The notes under the pieces were generated by a model. It saw only the letters and a program-made list of their open reading frames with translations, did no database searches and had not been told where the DNA came from. Made by a program: the position numbers and the translations under genes. From assembly GCA_019637645.1 (NCBI GenBank), contig JAHBVH010000023.1, positions 36,456 to 100,455 of the forward strand: a DNA stretch of 64,000 nt, written 5' to 3'. This document shows, in pieces, positions 9,236 through 17,592 of the stretch (positions within the stretch are counted from its first letter, which is position 1; the number at the start of each line of letters is the position of its first letter). The DNA is from Caldilineaceae bacterium. GTDB lineage: Bacteria; Chloroflexota; Anaerolineae; Caldilineales; Caldilineaceae.

Positions 9236-9531
9236 CTGGTTGGGCTGGCCTGTGCGCCATCACGCGGGCCAAAGCGCTTGACCGAACGCAGCTTGGCTTT
9301 GGTGGCTTCGACCTCCCGATCGCGCGCAGGGGCTTGGGTGACCAATGCCTCTAACAATTGCCGCGTTGCCTCTGCAATGTCGGCCACTGCCTGATCAAAC
9401 GCGGCTTGGTTGGTTTGGGAGGGTTTGGTCGTCCCACTCACCTTGCGCACATATTGCAACGCCGCGCTAGTAATTTCATCTTCGGTAGCTGGCGGCGCAA
9501 AATTAAACAGCGGTTTGATATTGCGACACAT
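9232..9531 (-). CDS. DUF2277 family protein
   Basis: 99 residues beginning MCRNIKPLFNFAPPATEDEI, followed by AALQYVRKVSGTTKPS and, near residue 75, DREVEATKAKLRS. This matches the highly conserved DUF2277 pattern (MCRNI..LFNF.PPAT..E, ALQYVRKVSG..KPS). The family is small, alpha-helical, cytosolic and of unknown function. The length is normal for the family. Its 3' end overlaps the convergent MBL gene by four bases, so neither has a terminator between them. Upstream lies AT-rich palindromic DNA and an 89-bp MITE-like element. Confidence 0.88.
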   Translation of the reverse strand: MCRNIKPLFNFAPPATEDEITSAALQYVRKVSGTTKPSQTNQAAFDQAVADIAEATRQLLEALVTQAPARDREVEATKAKLRSVKRFGPRDGAQASPTS

Positions 9532-9626
9532 AATGGGCTAGCTCTCCTCACACAATTACGCTCGATTTTGGCTTTCCGTAGCCAATCAATTGAATATTTT
9601 TAATGGTCGGCTTGGGGCCACTACTC

Positions 9627-9660
9627 ATTAATAATTTTTAATTTTCAATTGATTATTAAT
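9627..9660. repeat. AT-rich inverted repeat
   Basis: ATTAATAAT (9627-9635) and ATTATTAAT (9652-9660) flank a T/A-rich loop, immediately left of the MITE-like element at 9664. It may be a promoter-proximal or insertion-prone site. The rest of the 9532-10028 spacer shows no gene. Confidence 0.6.
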
Positions 9661-9663
9661 TAT

Positions 9664-9752
9664 TATAGAAGTTACGCACTTGGACCAGACCTGACAGGTT
9701 TTGAAAAACCTGTCAGGTCTCTAGTTGCCCAGCTAATTGCGTAACTCCTATA
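9664..9752. mobile_element. MITE-like element, 89 bp, with nested palindrome
   Basis: Terminal inverted repeats TATAG(A/G)AGTTACGCA at 9664-9678 and 9738-9752. Inside is a perfect 16-bp-arm palindrome AGACCTGACAGGTTTT (9687-9702) / 9705-9720. No coding capacity. Related elements lie at 14653, 42577 and 53873. Confidence 0.75.
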
Positions 9753-10028
9753 TTAGCAAGCCGATTATACCATACTTTCGGCGACGGTTGGGCTTTGGCA
9801 GAGCCTAATGCTCTGGGAACAACGCCACCCAATTGACTTGGCTGAACAGGAGGGCTTTCGGTATACTGCTTGATACGATTGTGCCGCGGTTGAGCCTTGT
9901 CCCCACTTCTTCTTGGACAAGTCACAGCCGTGTAACACAAACCAACCCGCTGTAAAGATCGCCTTTCCCTAAAGTGCTTCCCAATGATAGAGGCATCTTT
10001 GCAGGTAATGATCCATGAGGAAAAAGCT

Positions 10029-11111
10029 ATGCCCTACAAAGTGATCCTGGTTGGCACCGGCGGCCAGGGGCGCGCTTGGTGCCAAAATTTCTTGCCGCCC
10101 AATATCCAAGACGGTCTCGTTGAAGTCGTCGCCGCGGTCGATGTCAACCCGGCAGCACTCAAGAACGCCCAGGAGTACCTTGGGCTCGCCCCTGCCCAAT
10201 GCTACACCGAACTACAACCCGCCTTTGCCGAAAATCCGGCAGACTTTGCCGTGATCGTCACACCGCCAGCCTATCACGAGGCGGTGGTCGATATCGCCCT
10301 GGCCCATGATCTGCACATTCTTTCGGAAAAACCGATTGCCGATACGCTCGAAGGTTCGGTGCGCATTGCCGAAAAGGTGAAACGCGCGGGCAAGAAGATG
10401 GGCGTCACCATGAGCCATCGCTTCGACCAAGATAAGACGACCTTGCGCCAGGAGCTACGTTCGGGGCGGAATGGGGCAATCGACTATTTAATCTGTCGCT
10501 TTACCTGCAATATGCGCAATTTTGGTGATTGGGGCGCGCATTTCCGCCACACGATGAAGGACGCGCTCATGATCGAAGGCGCGGTACACCACCTGGACAT
10601 TTTGGCCGATCTGGCTGGCGCGCCCTGCGATACGCTCTATGCCCAAACGTGGAACCCCGCTTGGGGCGAATATGGCGGTGATTCACAGGGCTTGGTGACC
10701 ATGCACTTTGAAAATGGCGTACGGGCCGTTTATGAGGGGGCCAAGACCAATGCCGTTGGCCTCAATGGTTGGGCACAGGAGTATGTGCGGGTTGAGTGTG
10801 AAAAGGCCACCCTGATCATGGATCGGCGGCGTGTCGAGCGCCATCCCTACGAAGGCGGGCGGATCTACAAACGGGAAGGCGAAGGGATCGAACTGCCTTT
10901 GCTCGAGCAGGCCAAATGGCGCAATAGCTGGTTAGTCGAGCAATTTGTGCAGTGGCTAGATGGCGGCCCCGCCATGGAAACCCATATCGAAGCCAACTTG
11001 CAGTCGGTCGCCCTGATCTTTGCAGCCATCCAAAGCAGCCAGACCGGTCAACCCGTCAACGTGCAGGAACTGCTCGCCGCCACCCGTCGGCAAGTCGCGG
11101 CCGCGGGCTAA
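10029..11111 (+). CDS. Gfo/Idh/MocA family NAD(P)-dependent oxidoreductase
   Basis: 360 residues. An N-terminal Rossmann fold carries the dinucleotide loop GTGGQGRAWCQNF near residue 9. The family's EKP motif appears as SEKPIAD near residue 98, with the catalytic Lys. A C-terminal alpha/beta substrate domain includes GAVHHLDILADL, where a His is the likely catalytic residue. Such enzymes oxidise or epimerise polyols, inositols and sugar derivatives. The start at 10029 follows GAGG eight bases upstream; an in-frame start at 9984 has no such site. It is convergent with the E2 gene, from which a long palindrome separates it. The specific substrate is unknown; nearby sugar-acid genes suggest carbohydrate catabolism. 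Confidence 0.9.
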   Translation: MPYKVILVGTGGQGRAWCQNFLPPNIQDGLVEVVAAVDVNPAALKNAQEYLGLAPAQCYTELQPAFAENPADFAVIVTPPAYHEAVVDIALAHDLHILSEKPIADTLEGSVRIAEKVKRAGKKMGVTMSHRFDQDKTTLRQELRSGRNGAIDYLICRFTCNMRNFGDWGAHFRHTMKDALMIEGAVHHLDILADLAGAPCDTLYAQTWNPAWGEYGGDSQGLVTMHFENGVRAVYEGAKTNAVGLNGWAQEYVRVECEKATLIMDRRRVERHPYEGGRIYKREGEGIELPLLEQAKWRNSWLVEQFVQWLDGGPAMETHIEANLQSVALIFAAIQSSQTGQPVNVQELLAATRRQVAAAG

Positions 11112-11165
11112 AGCGCCACAGGGCTTCAGCCTGTGGCAACCATTTTATACGGTTAACCGCGCCGC

Positions 11166-11212
11166 TAAAACAAAACCGGTCAGGTTTTCAAAACCTGACC
11201 GGTTTTGTTTTA
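11166..11212. terminator. Bidirectional terminator-like palindrome between convergent genes
   Basis: A 47-base perfect palindrome (23-bp arms, one-base loop). The arms begin TAAAACAAAACCGGTCAGG and the centre is GGTTTT/AAAACC. T-rich outer ends on both strands suit termination for the oxidoreductase (plus) and E2 (minus) genes. Confidence 0.85.
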
Positions 11213-11229
11213 GGTAAGCCCCATGGCTG

Positions 11230-12654
11230 CTAGGTTGCCAGCCACAAAAGTGGCGTTTCTACAAACTGACGGATCGTGTCTAGGAAGCGGGCGGCGGGCG
11301 CACCATCGACCACGCGGTGGTCAAAGGTGAGGCTCAGCGCCACCATCTGGCGAGGGACAATCTGATCCCCCACCACGGCGGGCTTTTTGATAATCCGGCC
11401 AATGCCCAAAATGGCGCATTGGGGTGGGTTGATAATGGGGGTGAAGGCATCGATGTTGTACATGCCCAGGTTGCTGATCGTAAAGGTGCCACCTTGTAGT
11501 TCGTCGGCACTGAGTTTGCGGCTCTGGGCCTTTTCGATCAACTGTTTGCTTTGCGTGGCTAACTGCCGTAGCCCTTGCGCCTGGACATTGCGTAGCACCG
11601 GCACCAGCAAGCCTTCCGGCGTGTCGACGGCCAGCCCAATGTGGACTTGGTTGCTCAGGATAATTTCATCCTCTTGCCAGCGGGCGTTGAGGAAGCGATG
11701 CTCTTCCAACGCCGTGGCGGTGAGCTTGGCAAAGAGATCGTTGTAGGACGGGACGGGGTAGTTCCGGGCGCCAAAGGCGGCTTTCAACTGCTCCCGCAGC
11801 GCGACCAACGCCGTGGCATCCACCTCGGTGGTCAAGGTGACCGACGCGGTGGTGTGGAGGCTTTCGCTCATGCGCTGGGCAATCAACCGGCGCACCTTGG
11901 TGACGGGCACAACCTCGCCTGTGGTCGGTTGAGCTGGTGGCGCGGCGGCGCGGGCGGCGATCGCGGCTTCGACATCGGCACGTTCAATGCGACGCGAGCC
12001 TTCGGTAACTGGCAGTTGCGCGGCCAACTCGGCTAGATCGATGCGTGCTTCTTGGGCCATGCGCATAGCAACCGGCGTGGCGCGGATCTTCTCTTCGCTT
12101 TTGTTCGTCGCCGCGGCCTGCTGTTGGGCGAGTTCCGCCGCGGCGCGAATATCACGCTCGACGATGCGCCCACGGCCAGCGGTGCCGCGGCCACTGCCCG
12201 TGAGGCCACGCCAATCGACGCCCAATTCGGTTGCCACGCGGCGTGCGCGGGGCGAGATTGCGACGTGGGCCATTGCGTTCTGGGTGTTTTCCGCGTTTAC
12301 ATTTTGTGCGGCCCGCGCAACGGGGGGCGCGGCTGGGGCTGGCGCGGCTGGCTCAGCGGTGGCCGCTGCCGGTTGACTTGCTGGCTGCCCAGCAAAGGGA
12401 TCGGCTTCGCCGGCGCGAGTGGTATACGCAAGGATGGTGCCGACGGTAATGACATCGCCCGGCTTGACGGGATTGGGGGGCAGGCGCAAGATGCCGTCGT
12501 CAAAGGCTTCGATCTCTTGCGTTGCTTTGTCACCTTCCACGGTAAAGAGAAAATCCCCGGCTTTGATCGTGTCGCCATCTTGCTTGAGCCACTCGCCAAA
12601 GGTACCCTCTTCCATTGTCCAGCCCAACCGCGGCATGCGGATTTCAGTTGCCAT
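11230..12654 (-). CDS. 2-oxo acid dehydrogenase complex E2 (dihydrolipoyl acyltransferase)
   Basis: 474 residues. An N-terminal lipoyl domain has the lipoylated Lys43 in EGDKAT. An Ala/Pro-rich linker follows, then two peripheral-subunit-binding domains (about 133-170, ISPRARRVATELGV; about 193-228, ATPVAMRMAQEARID). The C-terminal catalytic domain ends with DHRVVDGAPAARF (HxxxDG active site). Two binding domains are more than the usual single one. It transfers the acyl group from E1 to CoA in a pyruvate-, acetoin- or branched-chain-type complex. It is the third gene of the minus-strand operon E1alpha-E1beta-E2, with five bases between E1beta and this start. No E3 (lipoamide dehydrogenase) gene follows. 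Confidence 0.93.
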   Translation of the reverse strand: MATEIRMPRLGWTMEEGTFGEWLKQDGDTIKAGDFLFTVEGDKATQEIEAFDDGILRLPPNPVKPGDVITVGTILAYTTRAGEADPFAGQPASQPAAATAEPAAPAPAAPPVARAAQNVNAENTQNAMAHVAISPRARRVATELGVDWRGLTGSGRGTAGRGRIVERDIRAAAELAQQQAAATNKSEEKIRATPVAMRMAQEARIDLAELAAQLPVTEGSRRIERADVEAAIAARAAAPPAQPTTGEVVPVTKVRRLIAQRMSESLHTTASVTLTTEVDATALVALREQLKAAFGARNYPVPSYNDLFAKLTATALEEHRFLNARWQEDEIILSNQVHIGLAVDTPEGLLVPVLRNVQAQGLRQLATQSKQLIEKAQSRKLSADELQGGTFTISNLGMYNIDAFTPIINPPQCAILGIGRIIKKPAVVGDQIVPRQMVALSLTFDHRVVDGAPAARFLDTIRQFVETPLLWLAT

Positions 12655-12659
12655 AAGAT

Positions 12660-13637
12660 TTACTCCGCTAAGAGATCGCGAATTGCTTGCTCGATAGTGT
12701 CGGTCGTTGGCACAAGGGCGTTCTCCAGCGTGGGGCTATAGGGAACGGGCGTATGCACGCCGTTGAGCCGTTGGATGGGGGCGTCGAGATCATCAAAGCC
12801 TTGGGCCATGACTTGGGCTGCAATCTCGGCCCCGGCCCCACAAGGTTGGAAATTTTCATCAACAATGAGCAGCCGTCCCGTCTTGTGAACCGAGGTCAGA
12901 ATCGTGTCCATATCCAGCGGGGCCAGCGTGCGCGGGTCGATCACCTCGATCGAGTGCCCTTCCTTGGCTAGCCGTTCACTGGCCGCGAGTGTCTTATCCA
13001 CCATGGAGCTAATGGCAACGACCGTGGCATCTTGTCCCTCCCGTGCAACGCGGGCTTGACCAAAGGGAATCGTATAGTCTTCGGTTGGTACGCGCCCTTT
13101 GTTAAAGATGATCGACTTGTGTTCGAGGAAGAGAACCGGATCATCGGCGCGGAGCGCTGTGGCAAAGAGCCCCTTGGCGTCATAGGCGTTGGAAGGAATC
13201 GCCACGCGGAAGCCAGGAATGTGCATAAAGAAGGGGTAGTAGCTGCCCGAATGGTGGGTTGCGGCTGAGTGACCAATCCCAATACAGCCGCGCAGCAAGA
13301 GGGGCATCTTCAGGCGGCCACTGCTCATATATTGCATTTTGGAGACTTGGTTGATCAACTCACCCATGGCATCGAGGATAAAGTCGATAAACATAAAGTC
13401 GATCACCGGGCGGGTGCCGGTCATGGCCGCGCCGGTGGCCAGCCCCACAAAGCCGCGTTCACAGATGGGGGTATCGCACAGGCGTTCGGGGCCGAATCGT
13501 TCATATAATCCCATGGTCGTAGCAAAGTTACCGCCGCGCTTGCCAATCCCCTCGCCCATAATAAAGATGGTGGGATCCTGCTCCATGGCCGTGGTCAATG
13601 CTTCCCGGGTTGCTTCCATAAAGGTAATTTCACGCAT
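12660..13637 (-). CDS. 2-oxo acid dehydrogenase E1 beta subunit
   Basis: 325 residues beginning MREITFMEATREALTTAMEQ, which matches the start of PDH/acetoin dehydrogenase beta subunits. The transketolase-type pyrimidine-binding domain includes GEGIGKRGGNFATTMGL and TPICERGFVGLATGAAMTG, with the Glu that activates thiamine diphosphate. The C-terminal transketolase domain includes VIDPRTLAPLDMDTI and VDENFQPCG. The ATG at 13637 overlaps the E1alpha stop by eight bases and has GAGG upstream; the longer frame to 13703 would run deep into E1alpha and is rejected. It forms the alpha2beta2 E1 heterotetramer with the upstream gene product. Confidence 0.93.
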   Translation of the reverse strand: MREITFMEATREALTTAMEQDPTIFIMGEGIGKRGGNFATTMGLYERFGPERLCDTPICERGFVGLATGAAMTGTRPVIDFMFIDFILDAMGELINQVSKMQYMSSGRLKMPLLLRGCIGIGHSAATHHSGSYYPFFMHIPGFRVAIPSNAYDAKGLFATALRADDPVLFLEHKSIIFNKGRVPTEDYTIPFGQARVAREGQDATVVAISSMVDKTLAASERLAKEGHSIEVIDPRTLAPLDMDTILTSVHKTGRLLIVDENFQPCGAGAEIAAQVMAQGFDDLDAPIQRLNGVHTPVPYSPTLENALVPTTDTIEQAIRDLLAE

Positions 13638-14622
13638 GAGAAACCTCGCTAAAAATGTGATCACTGGCTGTTGCGGCTTCGGGCCAGGGGCTGTTCTTGG
13701 CAAACTCGGCCGCGTCTTCGATCAAGGCTTGGGTATCGGCTTCGATCTCTTCAAAGTCTTCTGCTGGCAGGCCGTTGCTCAGCAACTGTTGCTTGTAGGT
13801 CGTGATCGGATCGCGCTCCTTCCAGGCTTCCACTTCGGCTTGGGTGCGATAACCAACATCGCGCATGCCTTCCGCATGGGAACGTGTTCGATAGGTCTTG
13901 CATTCAATCAAGGTCGGTCCCCCGCCACTCCGGGCACGGCGGACGGCTTCCCCGGCGGCTTCGTAGACAGCCAGCACATCATTGCCATCGACAATCACGC
14001 TCGGAATGCCATAGGCCACCCCCCGGTTGCCAACGTCGGGGTTGCCCGCCGAATAGGAAATCGGTACTTCGGTGGCGTAGAGATTATTTTCGCAGATAAA
14101 GAGTACGGGCAGCTGCCAAATGGCGGCCATGTTCAACCCTTCGTGGAAAGCGCCGTTGTTCGACGCCCCATCGCCAAAGAAGGCCACCCCAACATTGTCC
14201 TTTTTGAGCAGCTTGAAGGAGTAGCCTGCCCCGGTGGCCTGTAGAATACACGGGCCGACAATGCCGCTGGTACCCATCATGCCGACTTCGGGCGCAAAGA
14301 GGTGCATACTGCCCCCGCGGCCTTGGGAAATGCCGGTGGAACGGCCTAATAGCTCGGCAATCAGGGCGCGGGGATGTACGCCCTTCGCCAGGGCATGCCC
14401 ATGACCACGGTGGGTGCTGAAGACGGCGTCTTCGGGCCGGAGATGGGCGCTAACGCCGACGGCGACGGCCTCTTCCCCAACATAGGTGTGGCAGGCCCCA
14501 TGGATCAACCCGCTGGCATGGATGCGCGCCAGCTGCTCTTCGCACCAGCGAATGACGAGCATATTGCGATAGAGCGCTAACAATTGCTCTTTACTAAGAT
14601 CGGTTTGCGCGTTATCATTCAT
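13630..14622 (-). CDS. 2-oxo acid dehydrogenase E1 alpha subunit (acetoin/pyruvate type)
   Basis: 330 residues. The thiamine-diphosphate motif GDGASNNGAFHEGLN lies near residue 147, with CENNLYATEVP after it. Other family marks are THRGHGHALAKG, GRSTGISQGRGGSMH and YRTRSHAEGMRDVGYR (phosphorylation-loop region). The pattern is closest to acetoin:DCPIP oxidoreductase or PDH alpha, which cannot be told apart by eye. It is the first gene of the operon. A MITE-like element lies 31 bases upstream of the start (14653-14737), between it and the divergent C69 dipeptidase gene, so the element sits in the shared promoter region. Confidence 0.93.
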   Translation of the reverse strand: MNDNAQTDLSKEQLLALYRNMLVIRWCEEQLARIHASGLIHGACHTYVGEEAVAVGVSAHLRPEDAVFSTHRGHGHALAKGVHPRALIAELLGRSTGISQGRGGSMHLFAPEVGMMGTSGIVGPCILQATGAGYSFKLLKKDNVGVAFFGDGASNNGAFHEGLNMAAIWQLPVLFICENNLYATEVPISYSAGNPDVGNRGVAYGIPSVIVDGNDVLAVYEAAGEAVRRARSGGGPTLIECKTYRTRSHAEGMRDVGYRTQAEVEAWKERDPITTYKQQLLSNGLPAEDFEEIEADTQALIEDAAEFAKNSPWPEAATASDHIFSEVSHA

Positions 14623-14652
14623 GTAAGTCTATTCTCCGTATTCGATTTGGTT

Positions 14653-14737
14653 TAGCAGTTACGCCCTTGGGCCAGCTCTGACCGGTTTGGAAAACCGGTC
14701 AGAGCTCTGGTCACACCAACCACCTGCGTAACGCCTA
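14653..14737. mobile_element. MITE-like element, 85 bp, with nested palindrome
   Basis: Ends TAGCAGTTACGC (14653-14664) and the inverted copy of TAGGCGTTACGC (14726-14737). The inner palindrome has arms AGCTCTGACCGGTTT (14674-14688) / 14692-14706. It sits in the divergent promoter region of E1alpha and the C69 peptidase. Confidence 0.75.
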
Positions 14738-14782
14738 TGGTTATCGATCTTAACAATTCCTACAGTGGATAAGGAGTTACCC

Positions 14783-16105
14783 ATGCAACCGCAAAGTTGT
14801 GACACCATGGTCGCGCTGGGCAATAGCACCGTGAGCGGCCAGACTATTTTTGCCAAAAACAGTGATCGTCCGGCGGATGAGTGCCAACCTTTGGTGCTGC
14901 ACGACCGCCAATCCCATGCGCCTGGCGCAGTAACCCACTGCCAATTTGTGACGATTCCCCAAGTCGCTACCACCTATCGCCACATTGGTTCTCGTCCCTA
15001 TTGGTGTTGGGGCTATGAGCATGGCGTTAACGAACATCAAGTTGTCATTGGCAATGAAGCACTCCATTCCAAATTGCCCGAAGCGAACGAGGCCAAGTTG
15101 GTCGGCATGGAAATCCTGCGCCTGGGCCTCGAACGGGCGCGCACCGCTGCCGAAGCAGTTACGATCATGACGACGCTGATCACGCAGTATGGTCAGGGGA
15201 AATTTGCCAATAACGCGGGTGTCCGTACCTATGATAATGGCTATATCGTGGCCGATCCGCGGGAAGCGTATGTGATCGAGACGGCGGGCCATGATTGGGT
15301 TGTGAAACAGGTCACGACTGCCTTGGGCATTAGCAACGTCTACTCGGTCGAGACCGATTGGCAACAAAGTTCACCCAGCGCCACCGACCATGCCATTGCG
15401 CAAGGGTGGTGGCCAACCGACGGCAGTCGGCTGAACTTTGCCGACGCCTATACGGTGTCGAGCCGGAGCGAGGGCAGTGGGGCCATGCGCCGCGCCCGCT
15501 CGTGTGCCGTCCTTCGCTTGCGCACGGGGAACATTGATGCGCGCACCATGATGGCCATTCTGGGTGATCATTCGGACGGCCTGGCCCCCCAAGAAGATTG
15601 GCAAACGGCCGTCCGCTCTAGCACGGGGATCTGTCGCCATCCTGAGCCCACCGGCGAAGGTGGCTGTACCGCGGCTAGTTTGGTGGCCGAACTCTGTGCC
15701 GATGACGCGCGCCTGCCCATCTACTGGTGTAGCCTCTATTCGCCCTGCCTGACTCTTTTTCTTCCTCTCTTTATCGAAGGTGACCTGCCTCCGGTGCTGA
15801 CCGTGGGCGACGGCACCCCCAGTGATGACAGCCCATGGTGGCTTTTCCATGCGGTTAACCGCTTGGTCCTCCAAGGGACACCCGCCGCCGCGGACTTGGT
15901 GCGTGCCCGTTGGCAGCCTCTGCAAGCAGAATTGTTTGCCAGCGCCTATCCCGTGGCCCAGCACGCCAGTCAACTCCGCCAAGCGGGGCGTGTGCAAGAA
16001 GCGGCGGCCTACCTCAGCCAGTACATGGCCGCCAACGCCGCCCGCATGGTTGCCACTGTCCGGGGGTTAAAGGCCGAACTCGCCCAGCAAGCCGTGTTGG
16101 CGTAG
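14783..16105 (+). CDS. C69 family dipeptidase / secernin-like hydrolase
   Basis: 440 residues. The N-terminus MQPQSCDTMVALGNSTVSG, followed by FAKNSDRPADECQ, matches the secernin/peptidase C69 start, in which an early Cys (Cys6 here) is the N-terminal nucleophile exposed on maturation. The conserved core includes GYEHGVNEHQVVIGNEAL, NNAGVRTYDNGYIVADP and EAYVIETAGHDW. Members of this Ntn-hydrolase group cleave dipeptides; the peptide specificity here is unknown. The start at 14783 has AAGGAG six bases upstream; a GTG at 14765 is less likely. It is divergent from the E1alpha gene. A broken palindrome lies about 20 bases past the stop. Confidence 0.88.
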   Translation: MQPQSCDTMVALGNSTVSGQTIFAKNSDRPADECQPLVLHDRQSHAPGAVTHCQFVTIPQVATTYRHIGSRPYWCWGYEHGVNEHQVVIGNEALHSKLPEANEAKLVGMEILRLGLERARTAAEAVTIMTTLITQYGQGKFANNAGVRTYDNGYIVADPREAYVIETAGHDWVVKQVTTALGISNVYSVETDWQQSSPSATDHAIAQGWWPTDGSRLNFADAYTVSSRSEGSGAMRRARSCAVLRLRTGNIDARTMMAILGDHSDGLAPQEDWQTAVRSSTGICRHPEPTGEGGCTAASLVAELCADDARLPIYWCSLYSPCLTLFLPLFIEGDLPPVLTVGDGTPSDDSPWWLFHAVNRLVLQGTPAAADLVRARWQPLQAELFASAYPVAQHASQLRQAGRVQEAAAYLSQYMAANAARMVATVRGLKAELAQQAVLA

Positions 16106-16125
16106 ACTTACTACGTGTTTCGGTT

Positions 16126-16207
16126 AGACCTGACAGCGTTTTTTGTTGGCGGTTGTGGGAACCACAGAGCCAACCAGATGACAAAGTTTGGAAAACCTGT
16201 CAGGTCT
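16126..16207. repeat. Palindrome with an extra hairpin in its centre
   Basis: Outer arms AGACCTGACAG (16126-16136) and CTGTCAGGTCT (16197-16207) match the common family but lie 60 bases apart. The interposed DNA has its own nested stem (TTGGC..TGTGG / CCACA..GCCAA). Confidence 0.75.
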
Positions 16208-16278
16208 AGTCTAGGGCGACGAGCCTGCCCAGTGTAATCTGCCTGTGGCTCACGGCCTATGACAAGGCCATGAATCCG

Positions 16279-17349
16279 CTAGACGAGTGCTTCAAAGGCG
16301 GCGATCTCATCGGCACCGTCGAGGACGCCGATTTCCAGGTGGAATTCACGGACTTCGCCGGGCTGAATGTATTGCAGATAGCCGTGTTTCCGATTCCACG
16401 CACGGCCTAACATGCTGACATTGCCCGGCTCAACCCCCGTGACATAGGTGCCGCGGATGAAGTGTTGCCACTGATTGACTAAGGGAATCTCGCTGATCGG
16501 GAATTTCCAGTAGAGTCCCAAGCCCAATTTATCATTAATCAACCCTACCCGGACATTGCCTTCGGCATCGGCAATGGGACGATGCACAAAAACGCTGTCG
16601 GTAAAGCTCGGCTGTGGACCTTGGGCCACCGTGTAGACATCGGGGCCCACTTCTTGGTCGGCCTGCCACTCGGTGGTCTTGGCACTGTTGATGACAAAGC
16701 GCGTACCCGCATCCAGCACCGGGAAGCCGGGGTTGCAGTGGTAGACAAACATGAGCGGTGAGCGGTCTATGCTCAGATTTTCGATTCGATCATAGATGTG
16801 GAACGACTTTTCGCCAAGGACAGTGGAGATCTCGCGGGTTAATTCCAGGTTGGTCTTAAAGACCTCGGCCTCGCGGATCTTTCCTCGCACACGCACGACA
16901 TAATCTTCTCCTTCCCAGTTGCTGTCGGCTACCACATTTTTGGCAGGCAGGAACGAGAGCCGTCCGTGCAGACCCAGCTCTTGGTTCTCTTCCTCGGGGT
17001 CAACTTCGGGGTGGCCGGTAAAGGTCATCCCACAGCTGAGGACAAGCCCCCCATAGAAGCCACGCATCCAACCATTGCCCTGGGGTTCATAGAAGGCTGG
17101 GCCAACATCGCCCGTGCTGCCGCGGAAACAGAGCGACATCCCTTTGTAGTGAGCCGAAGCCACATCAAGGGCACGCCCAGGGAGGATCGAGAAACCGAGC
17201 CCCGAGGCGTTGAAGACTTCGATCAAGTCGGAGCCGCGTTCAATGCCTTCGGTGAGGGCCGCCTTGCGCGCATTCGCCACTTGTGTCATATCGCCAACGC
17301 GATCGAGTAGTTCGCGTTTGGTGTAGTGCTGTCCAAATAGGGTAGGCAT
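16279..17349 (-). CDS. DUF4432 / aldose-1-epimerase-like protein
   Basis: 356 residues beginning MPTLFGQHYTKRELLDRVGD. It has the family's early FSILPGRALDVASAHYKGM, then GGLVLSCGMTFTGHP, ELGLHGRLSFLPAKNV and a late GLYWKFP. This is the galactose-mutarotase-like beta-sandwich family, DUF4432, often found in sugar-catabolism operons and presumed to act on aldoses or their derivatives. The active-site His is likely in GLHGR. AGAGAGGA just upstream supports 17349 over the in-frame 17370. Neighbours on the same strand are a hydroxyacid dehydrogenase and an enolase-superfamily dehydratase, which fits a sugar-acid catabolic group, although about 240 bases separate it from the next gene. Confidence 0.82.
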   Translation of the reverse strand: MPTLFGQHYTKRELLDRVGDMTQVANARKAALTEGIERGSDLIEVFNASGLGFSILPGRALDVASAHYKGMSLCFRGSTGDVGPAFYEPQGNGWMRGFYGGLVLSCGMTFTGHPEVDPEEENQELGLHGRLSFLPAKNVVADSNWEGEDYVVRVRGKIREAEVFKTNLELTREISTVLGEKSFHIYDRIENLSIDRSPLMFVYHCNPGFPVLDAGTRFVINSAKTTEWQADQEVGPDVYTVAQGPQPSFTDSVFVHRPIADAEGNVRVGLINDKLGLGLYWKFPISEIPLVNQWQHFIRGTYVTGVEPGNVSMLGRAWNRKHGYLQYIQPGEVREFHLEIGVLDGADEIAAFEALV

Positions 17350-17592
17350 AAGATCCTCTCTTGTGTGCATTCCTGGGTATTGCCATGGCAGTGACGGTTT
17401 ATTAGAATCTGATGTTACGCTGCCAACTGATTGGCAAGAGCGTGAAAATCGGTTGCTACCAGGTCAAACGAAGGCCCTGGGTACAGGCTTCCACGCTTAC
17501 ACGCGATGCCAATGCTCTTTCTCGGCCTCAGATAACCCGGTAAAGAGCTATTTTACCAGGAGTCCTTTGAAAATCAACTTGCCTATTTCCAG

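Noticed and set aside
13637..13703. Extended start for the E1 beta subunit
   Set aside because: It would extend deep into E1alpha; homologues start at MREITF and GAGG precedes that ATG.
12052..14244. Long plus-strand open frames (about 230 and 300 codons) opposite the E1/E2 genes
   Set aside because: They are antisense to genes with complete motifs, lack ribosome sites and show no family resemblance; they arise from GC-rich codon usage.
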